Shown in pieces: positions 11,243 through 22,994 of a DNA stretch of 64,000 bases. The first letter of the stretch is position 1; each line of letters begins with the position of its first letter. Both the position numbers and the translations under genes were made by a program. The stretch comes from Gambelia wislizenii. Its lineage: Eukaryota; Chordata; Lepidosauria; Squamata; Crotaphytidae. Below the pieces are notes generated by a model. The model had not been told where the DNA came from and searched no databases. It worked only from the letters and a program-made list of their open reading frames with translations. Location of the stretch: assembly GCA_030847615.1 (NCBI GenBank), contig JAUMIR010000003.1, positions 284,574,265 through 284,638,264 on the forward strand, written 5' to 3'.

Positions 11243-12022
11243 CAGTAGCACCCCCATATCCACTGATTCACCATCCACTGATTCAGTTATCTACGACAGG
11301 CAAAGGTAAACGGGGAAGGGAGAGGAGGAGGAGGAGGAGAGAACTCGCCTCACTCCTCCCATCTCCGTGAGGGCTGCGGCGGCATAAATGGGGAAGAGAG
11401 AGGAGGAGGAGAGAACTTGCCAGCCCCCACCCTCCTCCAGCCCAGTTCCCTCCCCTCCTGTCCGCCTTACTCCGTGGTGCCAGGCCAGCTGGTTGAGGGT
11501 TCGAGGCCAGGAAGCTGTGGGCCAGGAAGCTGTGGGCCTTGGATGCCTTGCCCCCAATGCCCCTGCCCCTGCCTCCAGCCCGGGAGCCCTGGTGGGCTAA
11601 GTCCAGGCTCTGGAGGAGGGATGCCCAGAGCCCGTCCAGGCCAGATTCCACTTGGCTCTGGGGTGGCAGCGCATCCCCCGCCTGGCCCTGGCTGCACCAC
11701 AAGCCGCAGGCAAACTGGAGGAAGCCAGGCCGCAATGGTAAGGAGTGAGCAGCACCAGTGCCACCCAGCCCAAGCCCGGCTCTAGCTCCAGCTCTATGGC
11801 TCTTTCTCTGCGACAGGAACCCACTGGGCTGCCTTGCTCTCTTGCTGCCTTTTCCTTCCTTCCTTCCTCTTCCTCTTCTTTCCTCTTCCTCCCTTCCTGC
11901 CTCCCTTCCTTCTCCTCTTCCATAACTCTACCTCCCACCCCCATCGCAGGGTGTTCACTACAGTTTTCAGTATCCATGGGGACCCCCAGAACCAATCCCC
12001 AGTAGATATGGGGGTGCTACTG
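11243..12022 (+). mobile_element. Pogo/Tigger-like non-autonomous element with GC-rich core
   Basis: The ends are CAGTAGCACCCCCATATC and its reverse complement GATATGGGGGTGCTACTG, flanked by TA on both sides (11241-11242, 12023-12024). A TA duplication and CAG...CTG ends are the hallmarks of the pogo branch of the Tc1/mariner superfamily, and the ends resemble the MER2/Tigger type. The 780-bp interior is GC-rich and contains GGAGGA and CTTCCTTCC purine/pyrimidine tracts. It explains the long overlapping open frames on both strands, none of which is a transposase. Confidence 0.8.
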
Positions 12023-13689
12023 TAACCTGAAACAATCTCTGTGTGCTTTGGTTCTAAATGGATCTTTATAATTAAGTGATATTCCAAAGAACTTCATCCT
12101 GAAAATATATTTTTCCTTGTTCATAAGGTAAAACAAACATGTTTGTCAAAGCATTAGAAATAACTAATAGTTATTGTTCTGTTTTTAACTACATGGCAGG
12201 GGGGAGTAGTGAAAGAAAATACTATTTCTCTTAAAATTGATCTGTTGGTCTCCTACATTGTGGATAGTTCAAAAGGAACCAAAGTTGGGGGCTTCCGGTC
12301 GGAGATGTGGGCGTGGCTGGATGCAAGAAGCGTGAGCTCCATGTTTTGAGTTCTGTGCTCTGCGCTCACTGAGTGGGAGAGCCTGAAGGTTTCAACGTGG
12401 TCAAGAAATACCTCCTGCAAAAGGGGTATTGGGGTGAGCTCGCTGCAAGGCTTTTTACCCAGTATTAAGTCTCCCTTCCCTATGTCGCCAAGGGCGCTGT
12501 ACGTGGGAGAGCGAAGATACTGTGGGGAGCGATAGAGCTGCTATCAACACTCCCAGTCAGCAACCCTCAATTGGGGGAGGAAACGTCTGCACCGACTTTT
12601 GAACATCTTGAATTCAGACATATAGTGGATCGTCTCACAGCAACCTGAGTCTCTAAATCTTTCTCAACGTGTCTATACGACAGCTGCAGTTACTGGAGAG
12701 GCGGAGGGAAATTAGAAAAAGAGGGAAAATCTGTTTAAATACCTGAGGAGAAGAGAGAAAAGAAACCAAACTGAAGACGCCTGGTTATTGGAGAAGAGGT
12801 TGCATGGAGTTCTGAAGGGAATTACCAGCAGAGGTTAGTAAGAGGAAAAAAGGGAGAGGAGAGTCTGAGCAGACTGAGAAAAGGACAGTTTATTAGTCAA
12901 TACTTCAATTCTTTGAGTTTACAGGCTGGGGTGATAAAGAGGAGCAGGGAAAAGAGAAGTGTGAGGGAGAGAGAAACTGAATTTTGGGACATACTTTATC
13001 CTTGTCTAGAGTGGGCAGAAAGTGAAAACTTCAATATTAGCCTATAAATAATTAAGTGTGGACGATTTTTGAAATGTGGGGGAGACTTAAGTCTTGACAA
13101 ATACAACAAACACAACAGAGTGGAGTTGAAATGATGTCTGTGGGAATGTGAGGAGCAGAACTATGACGTGGATACAGCGAACGCGGGGCATAGTGGTAGA
13201 CTATTAGTAGACTGAATGGAAAGGAGCTGATTACGGGATAAGAGTCAGGGAGCGGTGTAGAGTAAGGAGCAAGGAGGCTCATCAGATTGAAGACTTGACA
13301 GATTTGTATTCTCATTGTGATTTATGTGAAGTATATTTATGTGAAGTACATTGCCATTCTATCTTTAAATTTTGAAACCTCCATAATAGTGGCAAAGAGG
13401 GCAAATAACGAAACTTTGGGAGGACTTATAACGATCACTGATTATATATGGGAGCTCCCTCTTAGAGGGAGGTCCATATATTCTTGAAAAGTAGTTCTGA
13501 AGCTTTAGTGATTTATATATGTAAAAATAAGATTTGAAATTATTCAACTTAACTGGATTTAATTTTGATATTTTGCTCCCTGTGTGGAAGTAAGGAAAAT
13601 ACGAGAAATAATCTGCCCTGTTTTTGGAAATTTATAAACAGAAACTGATACTCATTGCCTGAAAGTAACAAATAAACCTTTAGTATAGA

Positions 13690-13900
13690 CAATTGCAGTG
13701 TGCTAAAGGATTTACGGTATATTTAAATGGTATAGATTTATGGTATATATTTGAAACATCTGAGATATATATGAAGAAAATATATATTTGATCTTATATA
13801 AATCTTATATAAAGCATTTATATAAGGTATATCATAACTTATATAAGATATACTATATTTGATTATATATACACTATATATATATTATACTTGAGAGATA
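13690..13900. repeat. AT-rich, partly palindromic tract in L1 5' UTR
   Basis: The tract is almost pure A/T with repeated TATATAAG/CTTATATA motifs, which read nearly the same on both strands and could form hairpins. It sits shortly before L1 ORF1. Confidence 0.6.
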
Positions 13901-14121
13901 AGTGATAAACAGGGGACTTTAAATTTGATAATTGACAATTGATATATGATATCGGATATTTGAAGCTATAAATAAGACGTAAGAACACATAAGAATAAAA
14001 TAGCGTGGAAGATCTCAGAACTATACACATATTTAAAGTTGATTGAGTTCTGAATAGAGGGATTATAATAATATCTACATTCTTATAATTATTCATAATT
14101 TCCATCCTTACAATAATTAAA

Positions 14122-14937
14122 ATGCCGATCAAAAAGCAAACACAGATACATACAATCACTACAAGACGAGCCTCAATTGAAACACCTTATCCCCAACAAT
14201 TGTTATTTCAAGAATTCAAGAAAGAATTTAAGAAATTAAGAGAGGAAATTGTATTGGAGATGAAGGAGACGAGAAGAGATATCAAGAAAGAGTTAGATGA
14301 TTTTGGAAAGAAACTAGAGAAAATAACTACAGAAATGGAAACTTTAAATGATAAGATGGATGAATTACATAACAAAACAAAAAAATTAGAGGAATCGGCG
14401 GCGAGTATGAATTGGACACAAGGACAATTGCAAGAGCAAAATTTGGAAATTCAATTAAAACTGAGGGAAAACTGTTTGAAACTGAGAGGTTTAATTGAAA
14501 AAGAAAATGAGGATTTGCATGAAAGAATACTCCCAAGATTGGCAGAGTATATAGATATTCCGGTACAAAATATGGAGTTTGAAATAAATAAGATGTTTAG
14601 AATTAATTCAAAAATAGCATTCCAGAGAAGACTACCACATGATATTGTGATTCATTTTACAAGGGGATACATTAAAGATCTAATTTTACAGAAGAATTTC
14701 AAAGAGAAACTTATAATTGAAGATTGTGAGTTGGCTGTATATAAGGATATTCCACCCCAGATCTTAAAGAAAAGAAAGGACTACCAGTTTGTTACATCAA
14801 AATTGATGAGAAAGGGTATACAATATAGATGGGAGAAAGTTGAGGGAATATCCTTTTCCTTTAATCAGAGAAAATACAGGCTCAGTTCTATTGATAAAGC
14901 TAAAGAATTTTTGGTAAAGTTTAAAAAAAGATTTTGA
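14122..14937 (+). pseudogene. L1 ORF1 (RNA-binding chaperone), frameshifted near its end
   Basis: The 271-codon frame starts at ATG in MPIKKQTQIHTI. Residues about 30-95 form a coiled coil rich in K/E heptads (FKKLREEIVLEMKETRRD and following), which in L1 ORF1p drives trimer formation. Residues about 115-215 form the RRM-like and C-terminal domains (LKLRGLIEKENEDLHERI, then VIHF and DLILQ). ORF1p binds L1 RNA and acts as a nucleic-acid chaperone. The frame ends just after a run of seven A (14923-14929). Dropping one A would open a further 80 or so codons of acidic sequence, so the stop at 14935 is probably a slippage mutation rather than the native end. Confidence 0.85.
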
Positions 14938-15164
14938 ACAGGCAGACAGGGCAGACAAGGACACACGAGGAAATACAGAGATATTTAAAAGTCAGATGGA
15001 AGAACCAGAGAGGTTGAAAAAGAGTTTAAAGAAAGTACAGAGGAAAGAACAAGAGGAGGAAATTGAAAAAATGAGAAGTGAAAGGATGGATGATAGTGGA
15101 AGTGAAGAAGAAGAACAAGAAGATGGAGAGGATGGAGAAGAAGAGGAAGATTTAGCTGAGGGGG
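14938..15164 (+). pseudogene. Displaced acidic C-terminal tail of L1 ORF1
   Basis: Read in the +1-shifted frame, this stretch stays open from DFEQADRAD to a run such as SGSEEEEQEDGEDGEEEED, stopping at the LTR insertion. The text resumes after the LTR at 16152 with EREDDEAEEEEEEEVETEDS and a TAA at about 16233. It therefore looks like the ORF1 tail, split by a frameshift on the left and by the LTR in the middle. Confidence 0.65.
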
Positions 15165-16146
15165 TGTCATGATGGAGTTCCATCATGTTGCCACAAGGTG
15201 CAACTCCCATCATTCTGCTAGAGAACTATAACTCTCTTTGTTTGTAAACAGATTGTCTTGCCAGCATAGTATCAGGTAAGAAAAGGGTTAATGGGAAGGG
15301 GCTCAAGCACCACCTTCACAGAGCTAATGAGATGACATCATTACCATAACACCATGTGACTGGACTGACCAATTACAGCTTTAAGCCCGGGAAATCTGGA
15401 GAGGTTTTAATTGCTTTTGTTTGAGACCAGAGAGTGAGTGAGATGAGTGGGACTTGGAGAAGGAGGTTTTGGAAAATGTGAAGGAACAAAGACTGCTATG
15501 CTGGTAGAGCACAGCCATTCCATCTCTGGCTTTTGCTCCCAGCTGCCTGGACAAGATCTCAAGGCAACAAACTGCAAGTATTTAGTAGAGATTAGGGCCT
15601 GTTTAGTTGCGTTAGGGAATTCTTTTTAATTTCTTTACTTTGGTTGAATGTAGCTAAATTAGTAACTGAATGTAACCTGAGTAATGTAATGCTTTGATCT
15701 TGATACTCTGTATTGCTATCACTTTAAGCCTGCCTGCCTGAGGTAGGGGAGAATCCTGCCTCATGTGAGACTGCATGACTACTTCTCTTGAATAAAGTAA
15801 ACTTCTATCTTCCTATGCTGATGCTGACCACGTGCCTTACTCTTGACTATGCTACTGTGAACCTCCTCTGGGGTTAGGAGGAGGGAGTTAGTTGATTCTA
15901 TAGTGGCAAGGAGTGCCACTGATTAACATAGACTACGCACAACTTCCCACTGCGTTGTGCGTGTAAAAGGGGGGGTCCCAAGGGGGAAATAAGCCCCCCC
16001 AGTTAAAACCCAGTGGGTGGTGGCAGAACGATGGTTTTTGGGGTTTGTAGGAGGATCCTGGGGTGAGGACACCCAGGACTAACCCTACAGAGAGAGGGCT
16101 AGCCTGGAGCTCCTGGGAAGGGAACTCAGGTTTGAGCCCCGTGACA
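15165..16146 (+). mobile_element. Solo LTR inside L1, GGGGG target-site duplication
   Basis: The 982-bp insert begins TGTCATGATGG and ends GAGCCCCGTGACA. It is flanked by GGGGG at 15160-15164 and 16147-16151. AATAAA at 15791-15796 supports the plus orientation. It interrupts the L1 ORF1 acidic tail, so it is younger than the L1. No gag/pol/env coding sequence is attached. The family is not assigned. Confidence 0.8.
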
Positions 16147-16284
16147 GGGGGGATTTCAACAAGAGACATGGAACGGGAAGACGATGAAGCTGAAGAAGAG
16201 GAAGAAGAGGAGGTAGAAACAGAGGATAGTTAAAACTGGATGTATTCATATAAATATATAATTAGTAAATGAGTAAAAAGCAAA

Positions 16285-17713
16285 ATGCCTATTAAGATTG
16301 CTTCCTGGAATATAAGAGGGATGAATTCCCCAAAAAACAGAAGTCAAGTTTTTCATCAATTGGAGAAGATGAAACCTGATGTCACCTGTATTCAGGAGAC
16401 ACATATTAGAATGAAAGAAAAGGTTTTGAAGAATAGAAAATTGGGACAGGAATTTATAAACTTGACTAATGAGAAGAAAAAAGGAATTGTAATATACATT
16501 AGCAATAAATGGTCAGCCAAGGAAGTTCTTAAGGACTCATCGGGGCAGTATATAGGAGTAGAGGTTTAACTGTTCTCTAAAAGAACATTAATTCTCGGGG
16601 CCTATGCCCCATCAGATAATAAAGATAGTTTTTATAGAAGTCTAATGAAGGATATATTACAGATGGAATACGATAACATGATATGCTTGGGTGACTGGAA
16701 TGGGGTTTCGGACCCTTTGAAGGATAGAACAATTGGAAAAAAGACAAAAATAGATAAGAAACAAGGAAAACTACAAAAATTGTTTTTTGACTTCATGAGC
16801 AACTGTTCCCTACTTGATCCTTGGAGATATCTTTACGGAGATAGTAGAGATTATACCTTTTACTCAGAATATCATAAATCCTTCTCACATATTGACATGT
16901 TTCTCTTATAAAAAAATCTAGCGGGCAAATTGGAAAGCATGGATATCCTGCCCAGAATAATATCTGATAACATTGATAACCTGATAACATTGAAGATTAA
17001 AGATATTAAAAGGGATTATAACTGGAGACTTAATGAAAATTTATTGCATGATGAGAAGGTTCAGGAGAGATTAAGGGATGCACTGACTTATTACTTTAAA
17101 GAAAATACGGAGGACCAAACATCAATATGTCATATTTGGGATGCGAGCAAGACGGTTATAAGAGGACTACTAATGCAAATAAATTGGGAAAGGACTAAGA
17201 AGAGGAATGAAAAGATTCAAAAATTGCAAGGTGCCCTCTCACAAAAAGAAAAAGAACATAAAAAAGACCCAAAAAACAGAGATCTGGAAACAAAGCTGAA
17301 AATAATTCAGGAGCAAATGAAAATACGAATGTTAGAGGAAATAGAAAAAAATGAGGTATGCTAAACATAATTTTGAGAATGGAAACAAGATCGGTAGATG
17401 GCTAACATTTAGACTAAGAAAGGAACAAGAGAAGAGATAGATCTTAAAAATTAAGGAGAATGGAAAAAACGATAACAAATCTGGAGAAAATAAGAGATGC
17501 TTTTCAGTTATATTACACAAAACTATTTGAGACAAAAGCAACAGATGAGGAGAAGATATTGAGAATAATAGAATACCTGATTAGGCAAGAAATTCCCATC
17601 CTATCTGATACACAGAGGGATGGCCTGAACAAACAAATTACACTGAATGAAGTTGAGGAGGCAATAAGAGCCTTGAAAATGAGCAAGACTCCGGGGCCTG
17701 ATGGGTTTCCTTC
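16285..17713 (+). pseudogene. L1 ORF2, endonuclease half (broken)
   Basis: The frame begins MPIKIASWNIRGMNSPKN, the AP-type endonuclease start, with CIQETHI near residue 37 (catalytic Glu), then GDWN and, near the end, SHIDMFLL (SRIDY/SHID-type motif). The endonuclease nicks target DNA to prime reverse transcription. In-frame TAA stops lie at 16567-16569 and 16909-16911, and the frame shifts between about 17355 and 17460. A GPDGFPS motif at the start of the reverse transcriptase is reached just before the L2 insertion at 17714. Confidence 0.88.
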
Positions 17714-18242
17714 TAATAATAATAATAATAATAATAATATTTATTTATACCCCGCCCCTCTGTTAAACCATCGGGGCGGCTTACAAAAATTAAAATACAA
17801 TACAGATAAAAATCCCCAAACACCTCCCACCCCCACCCTCCCCCATAAAAAAATATTAAACAATTATAAATTAAAACCAACTGATCTAAAATCACATTTA
17901 AAAACAATAAATACAATGAAATACAATAAATGGCCAACGCACTAAAAGAAGCCAGGATCCCCTGAGGCCAGGATCTAATTAGGAAAGGCCTGCCAAAAAA
18001 GATCCGTCTTTAGTGCTTTTTTAAAGCTACTCAGGCTTGTTATCTGACGGATCTCGTTCGGCAGGTCATTCCACAATTTGGGGGCGATTACCGAAAAGGC
18101 CCTCTGGGAGGTTGCAGACAGCCTAGATTTTTGTGGCTGAAGCAAATTCCTCCCAGAGGACCGGAGTGCGCGGGGAAGATTGTATGGGAGGAAGCGGTTC
18201 CGGAGATAAGTTGGACCCAAGCCATTTAGGGCTTTAAAGGTA
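17714..18242 (-). mobile_element. L2 LINE 3' fragment inserted in L1 ORF2
   Basis: Read on the minus strand, this is the C-terminal end of an L2-type protein (GPTYLRNRFLPYN, SRLSATSQRAFSVIAP, LWNDLPNEIRQ), then a 3' UTR ending GGGGCGGGGTATAAATAAAT and an (ATT)n tail. The last 80 codons are close to those of the large copy at 58142-60883. It splits the L1 reverse transcriptase between FPS and the TYR-rich segment that follows, so it is younger than the L1. Confidence 0.9.
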
Positions 18243-20587
18243 CTTTATAGCTACTATAAAACTTTTGAAAAGATATTAAAAGTACCATTGATGAAAACCA
18301 TGAATAGCATAATGATGGAAGGGGATACACCATTATCGTGGAGAAACGCCAGTATAGCTCTAATAACTAAGGAAAATAAAGACCCAGAGGACATGATAAG
18401 TTGTAGGCCCATCTCACTGTTGAACACAGACTATAAAATTTTTTCTACCATCATGGCTGAGAGATTTAAAAAAGTATTGACCCAATGGATAAATCAAGAT
18501 CAAACAGGATTTCTGCCAGATAGACACTTACAATTTAATATCAGGAAGATATTAAATTTAATTGAGTATTTTGACAAACACCCTGATAAAAATTTTTTGC
18601 CTTGATCGCCTTAGATGCAGAAAAGGTGTTTGACAGTGTAGATTGGGACTTCATGTTTGAATTGTTAAATAAGATGGGCTTGGGTGAGAAATATTTAAAT
18701 GGTATTGGAGCCATATATCGGAAACCAACGACACAAATAATCGTTAATGGTCTTAAAATGAAAGTAATAAATTTGGGGAGGGGGGGTAAGATAAGGATGC
18801 CCTCTTTCCCCATTACTCTTTATTATGGTCCTGGAGATTTTATGTAGTAAGATCAGAATGGAAAAAGAGGTCTAGGGAGTTCGAATCAAAACCCAGATAT
18901 TTAAAGTATTTGCTTATGCAGATGATTTGGCGATATGTCTGGAAGACCCTGTGAAATCAATATCTACCCTTCAGAAAATTCTAGAAGAATATGGGAAAAT
19001 TACAGGGATCAAAATTATTAGACTGTGTTGCTCACTAAGAATTTGGGTGGAAATGAAGAACATAGATTAGAGAATTTGTCAGGCTATAAAATTGAAAAGA
19101 AGGTTAGGTGTTTGGGTATTATCATTACTAAAAATAACATGGATTTGGTAGATAACAACTACAAAAAGAAATTGAAGGAGATTAAGACGGACATTGAGAG
19201 ATGGAGACATTTAAACTTATCATTGATAGGTAGAATCTCCACAGTAAAGATGATGGTACTGCCTAAAATGCTTTTCCTTTTTCAAAATTTACCTATAATC
19301 ATAAACTATAAGTTATTCAAAGCATGGGACAAAGACCTTTCTACCTTTTATGGCAGAATAAAAAACCTAGAATAAAGTGGAGAGTCTTACAAGATGAGAA
19401 AGCTAGAGGAGGACTGGGGCTGCCGAATTTGAAACTTTATCACCAAGCATGTGCTTTGGTCTGGCTCTATGACTGGATTGTGTTGGAAAATAATAAGCTT
19501 TTAGCTTTGGAAGGCTCCGATATGAGATTTGGATTCCATGCCTATATGTGGTATGGAAAGGAGAAGATGGATAGTAGCTTTAAGCATCATTTCATCAGGA
19601 AATCTCTTCTCGGAGCCTGGAAAAGGATTAAACAAAAAATATGTACTAAGCTGCCCTGGTGGGTCTCCCCACAAGAGGCTTTTAGAAGAACAGAAATGAT
19701 TCATCTTGGATCATGGTGGACATACAAGGATCTGGTATCCTTTCAAAAGGGTAGATGTAAATTTAAGACAAAAGAGGAATTAGAGCAAGACCAAAGAAGA
19801 TGTAATTGGTTTCAGTATCAGCAACTTTTTGAAAGGTTTAAATTGGACATTAAAAATTGTGGTATTGAAAATTTGAATAACGAATTGGATAATATAATTA
19901 TTGATGAAGAAGGCTTTAAGGTAGCAAAGATCTTATAAACCACTCTTGAAATTAGAACTGGAACCTGAAACCATTAAGGAGTATATGATAAACTGGTCAT
20001 ATAATATTGGTAAAAGCATTTTGATAGAGGACTGGGAAGTTCTATGGAAAAAAAATATAAACTTTTCGATAAATAATGAACTGAGAGAAAATTGTTATAA
20101 GCTCATGTTTCAATGGTACCTGACCCCAGTGAAGTTGGCAAAAATGTATAAAGAAATGAGACCCAATTGTTGGAAGTGTGGGGAACCCAACGGCTCATTC
20201 TTCCACATGTGGTGGACATGTAAAGCAGCAAAGAAATTCTGGGTAAACATACATGAGGAGATTACTAAAATCATTAAGAAAAACTTTAAATTAAATCCGG
20301 AATTATATTTGTTGAATATATTTGACGCAGAGTTTCCATGAAAATTCAAGAACATTATGCTTTACATGGCCACCACGGCAAGGACTGTTTATGCAAAACA
20401 TTGGAAACAGGATACTATTCCAGGTCAAGATGAATGGATGTTTAAATTATTTGAAGTGGCTCAAATGGAGCAACTTACAAGTTGGGTTAAACATTGCTCA
20501 GATGAAAATTTCAGAGAAGAATGGAAACCTATAATTGAATATTGGAGTAAAAAATGGAATGGGTATATGGTTACATGGCTTAAGTAA
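18243..20587 (+). pseudogene. L1 ORF2, reverse transcriptase and C-terminal half (broken)
   Basis: After the L2 insertion the frame resumes with ISCRPISLLNTDYKIFS, QTGFLPDRH and ALDAEKVFDSVDWDFM, all reverse-transcriptase blocks. The catalytic YADD is intact at 18915-18926 (FAYADDLAICLED) but lies in a different frame. The C-terminal part has the cysteine motif CWKCGEPNGSFFHMWWTC near 20170-20220. Frame changes occur near 18600, 18830, 19370, 19940 and 20340. The stop is at about 20585. It is dead as a gene but the order of domains is complete. Confidence 0.88.
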
Positions 20588-20728
20588 TGAAACCCGTCTG
20601 CCTGTATTGCAGGTGGGCAAGGGAGACATTATGTATAAAGAAGTTGAGAATATGTTTAATTTACAATATATTTGAGGTATCAAGGTGTTAAGCTGATCCT
20701 GTAATAAATAAAACTCCTATTTTAATTA

Positions 20729-21560
20729 GCTAAAGTCTGAAGTCTGAAACTATGACAAGAATTCCAAATCCAAAATACAAGGAAACATTAAAACATTACT
20801 TAAATTGAGTAGAAGAAACCAGAAAATCAAAATGGTAAGAGCAGCAACAAAATCCCATCAATCACTTTACTAGGACCACCAACTGAAGGCTCTCCTTGAG
20901 AGGAAGAACCTTCTCACACACATGTGATAACCCCCCAGTGGCCCTCCTGCTGCTTTAAGAAAAGCCTTTCAAGAGGCAGCACTGGGAAGCAATAAAATGG
21001 CAGGAGGGAGCCTTGATCATTTGCTGTTGTTTTCCTCCATCTAACCAGTGGCAGCAAGTGGCTCTCCTGTTTGGAGACTGGTAAATATGCATTAGCCTGA
21101 ACTTTAGACTAACCATCCAAGGTGCTGAACCCTGTCCCCAACACAGGTTCAGCACCTCAAATGCTTACTTAAAGTTCAGACTAAAACCCAAAGTATATTT
21201 ACAACCAGTATCAGATTCACCACCCCACTGCCAAGGGAGCCCCCAGGCACCCCGGCATCCTCCTTTCCTCATAACATTTCTGATCCGACCTCCAAGGGTC
21301 TTAAATGTGCAGGATCTTGAACCCTATGGAAGTGAGTGGAGATCTGGAGAAGAATTAATTCATGGGGAAAACAGTTAAGCATGTTCATAACTTCTTTGCT
21401 ACTTTCCATGGCCACCTCCTGCAGCTACTCAATGGGAGCAAGGGCAATCTGGAGATTCTTGTACACATTTCCCCCAAGAATAACTTCAAAGATGGTGAAA
21501 TTCTGAGAGAGTGGTACTGGGAAAACTTTGCAAACTGGACTAAATGCTATGGCCAATATA
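20729..21560. other. EVA1C intron 7, nothing recognised
   Basis: No exon or classified repeat was seen between the L1 and the SINE at 21561. Confidence 0.4.
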
Positions 21561-21801
21561 TATATTGTTATTGTGTGCCTTCAAGTTGTTTTCAACTTAT
21601 GGGGACCGTAAGGCAAACCTATCATGGGGTTTTTCATGGCGAGATTTGTTCAGAGGGGGTTTGTCTTTGTCTGCCTCCGAGGCTGAAAGAGTGTAACTTG
21701 CCCAAGGTCACCCAGTGGGTTTCCATAGCTGAATGGGGATTTGAACCCCGGTCTCCAGAGTTGAAATCCAATGCTCAAACCACTACACTATGCTGGTTCT
21801 C
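21561..21801 (-). mobile_element. tRNA-derived SINE with 12-bp target-site duplication
   Basis: On the minus strand it reads AGCATAGTGTAGTGGTTTGAG (tRNA-like A box), GGTTCAAAT-type B box, CCCACTGGGTGACCTTGGGCAAG and a 3' end ACTTGAAGGCACACAATAACAATA. ATGGCCAATATA occurs at 21549-21560 and again at 21802-21813, a perfect 12-bp target duplication. The family matches the MIR/CORE-like SINEs known from lizards. Confidence 0.9.
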
Positions 21802-21813
21802 ATGGCCAATATA

Positions 21814-22670
21814 CCTGTGGTTGATTATACATTCCCATGTATGCACAGGTAGCTCAATAAATACAGATACCATCGTGTCATGACATAGTGAGTTGGATGT
21901 TCTTCATGTTGCTGCCAAACTACCTACTCTATACAAAAAATTCATCATGAAATGTTCCTGTGGCACAGGAAAATATCAAGTAGACTTTAGCCTTGTGTTT
22001 GATTGTGATATGATCTAATCTAAGTTGTTGGAAGACAGGAACAGCAGCCTTTTACTCTAAGAGTTGGATTCCATGTGAATATTTGTAGAGAACCTTCAAA
22101 ATATTGTTATTAGATGATAGAGGCTTGCTCCAAATGTACAACATACTAACATAATAACATTACTCTATGCAAGTGAACCACTTCAGAATTCATCTGTATA
22201 AGACCTAACACCAGAAGTCCAACCATTACTTTCTTCCTACCTACAATTTATTCTCCTTCTTTAAAAAGACTGTCACTTTGGTGGATGATAGTCCCATAAA
22301 TTCTGTCCCATAATGCCTCTTTGTAACTGAATAATGCACTATTATTCTTAAAATAAAGTTGCTTAAAATAAATAATAAAGATTTTAAAAGAGTAATAAAG
22401 TCTTAAAATTTCCAAAGTGTTAAAAGACTGCTGGTTATTGATTTTTTAAATAGTAGTTGGCATCTTCCATTTCAGTTACGGATTCATAACCTAGAGTTAT
22501 GGATCTGTAACTGCTTCGTATTCAGCAGGGATCAATTCCTTAGGTCGTCTGTAGCCATATTTACGTAGCTATGAAAGTGATGCCGAATCTCAGTCACTGA
22601 TGAATTTTAAATCATTTTACTCTTTAGATTGTCTAATTATTTTTCAAACAACATACATGAATTTGTGTAT
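21814..22670. other. EVA1C intron 7, nothing recognised
   Basis: AT-rich sequence, with no exon or classified repeat recognised. Confidence 0.4.
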
Positions 22671-22694
22671 GTGCAGATAGATAGATAGATGTTT

Positions 22695-22800
22695 TTGTAT
22701 GGCTTTTAATCTGTATTGGTTTTAATAATTTGTAAGCCATCTTCAGTCCCATCATTTGTGGGGGGGGGGGAAGGAAGGATATACATGAATAAAATAATAT
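22695..22800 (+). mobile_element. LINE 3' UTR remnant (L2/CR1-like)
   Basis: The text TTTTAATCTGTATTGGTTTTAATAATTTGTAAGCCATCTTCAG, a G run, then GGATATACATGAATAAAATAAT is the usual 3' UTR end of an amniote L2-type LINE. Confidence 0.55.
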
Positions 22801-22994
22801 TTTCATCATCCATTACCAAAATCACCTCTATTCATTTGTATTCACTCTGTCTGGGTAGATGGATGGGGATAAACTTTCCTACAGATTAATGGCCCAATGG
22901 GGCTGACCAAGGCTGCAATCCATTACCATGAAAAAACATAGCCAAGACCCTATATCACCGAGCATAATGTAAAAGCTGTGCAGGTGAAATTATG

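Larger units (their letters stand above)
12288..20728 (+). mobile_element. L1 LINE, full length in structure but decayed, with two nested insertions
   Basis: The element starts at about GGGGGCTTCCGGTCGG and ends near AATAAATAAAACTCC. It has a 5' UTR (to 14121), ORF1, a spacer, ORF2 with endonuclease and reverse transcriptase, and a short 3' UTR with AATAAA. A 982-bp LTR (15165-16146) and an L2 fragment (about 17714-18242) sit inside it, so the L1 itself is about 6.9 kb. Multiple stops and frameshifts make it inactive. It lies in EVA1C intron 7 in the orientation opposite to the gene. I could not define its target-site duplication. Confidence 0.9.

Noticed and set aside
11283..12087. Several long overlapping frames on both strands
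   Set aside because: They arise from the GC-rich, stop-poor core of the pogo-like element and encode low-complexity sequence without a domain.
21561..21801. tRNA gene
   Set aside because: The A-box and B-box-like motifs belong to a SINE head; no full cloverleaf with anticodon arm could be drawn.
22674..22690. GATA repeat
   Set aside because: Only four units; too short to be of note.
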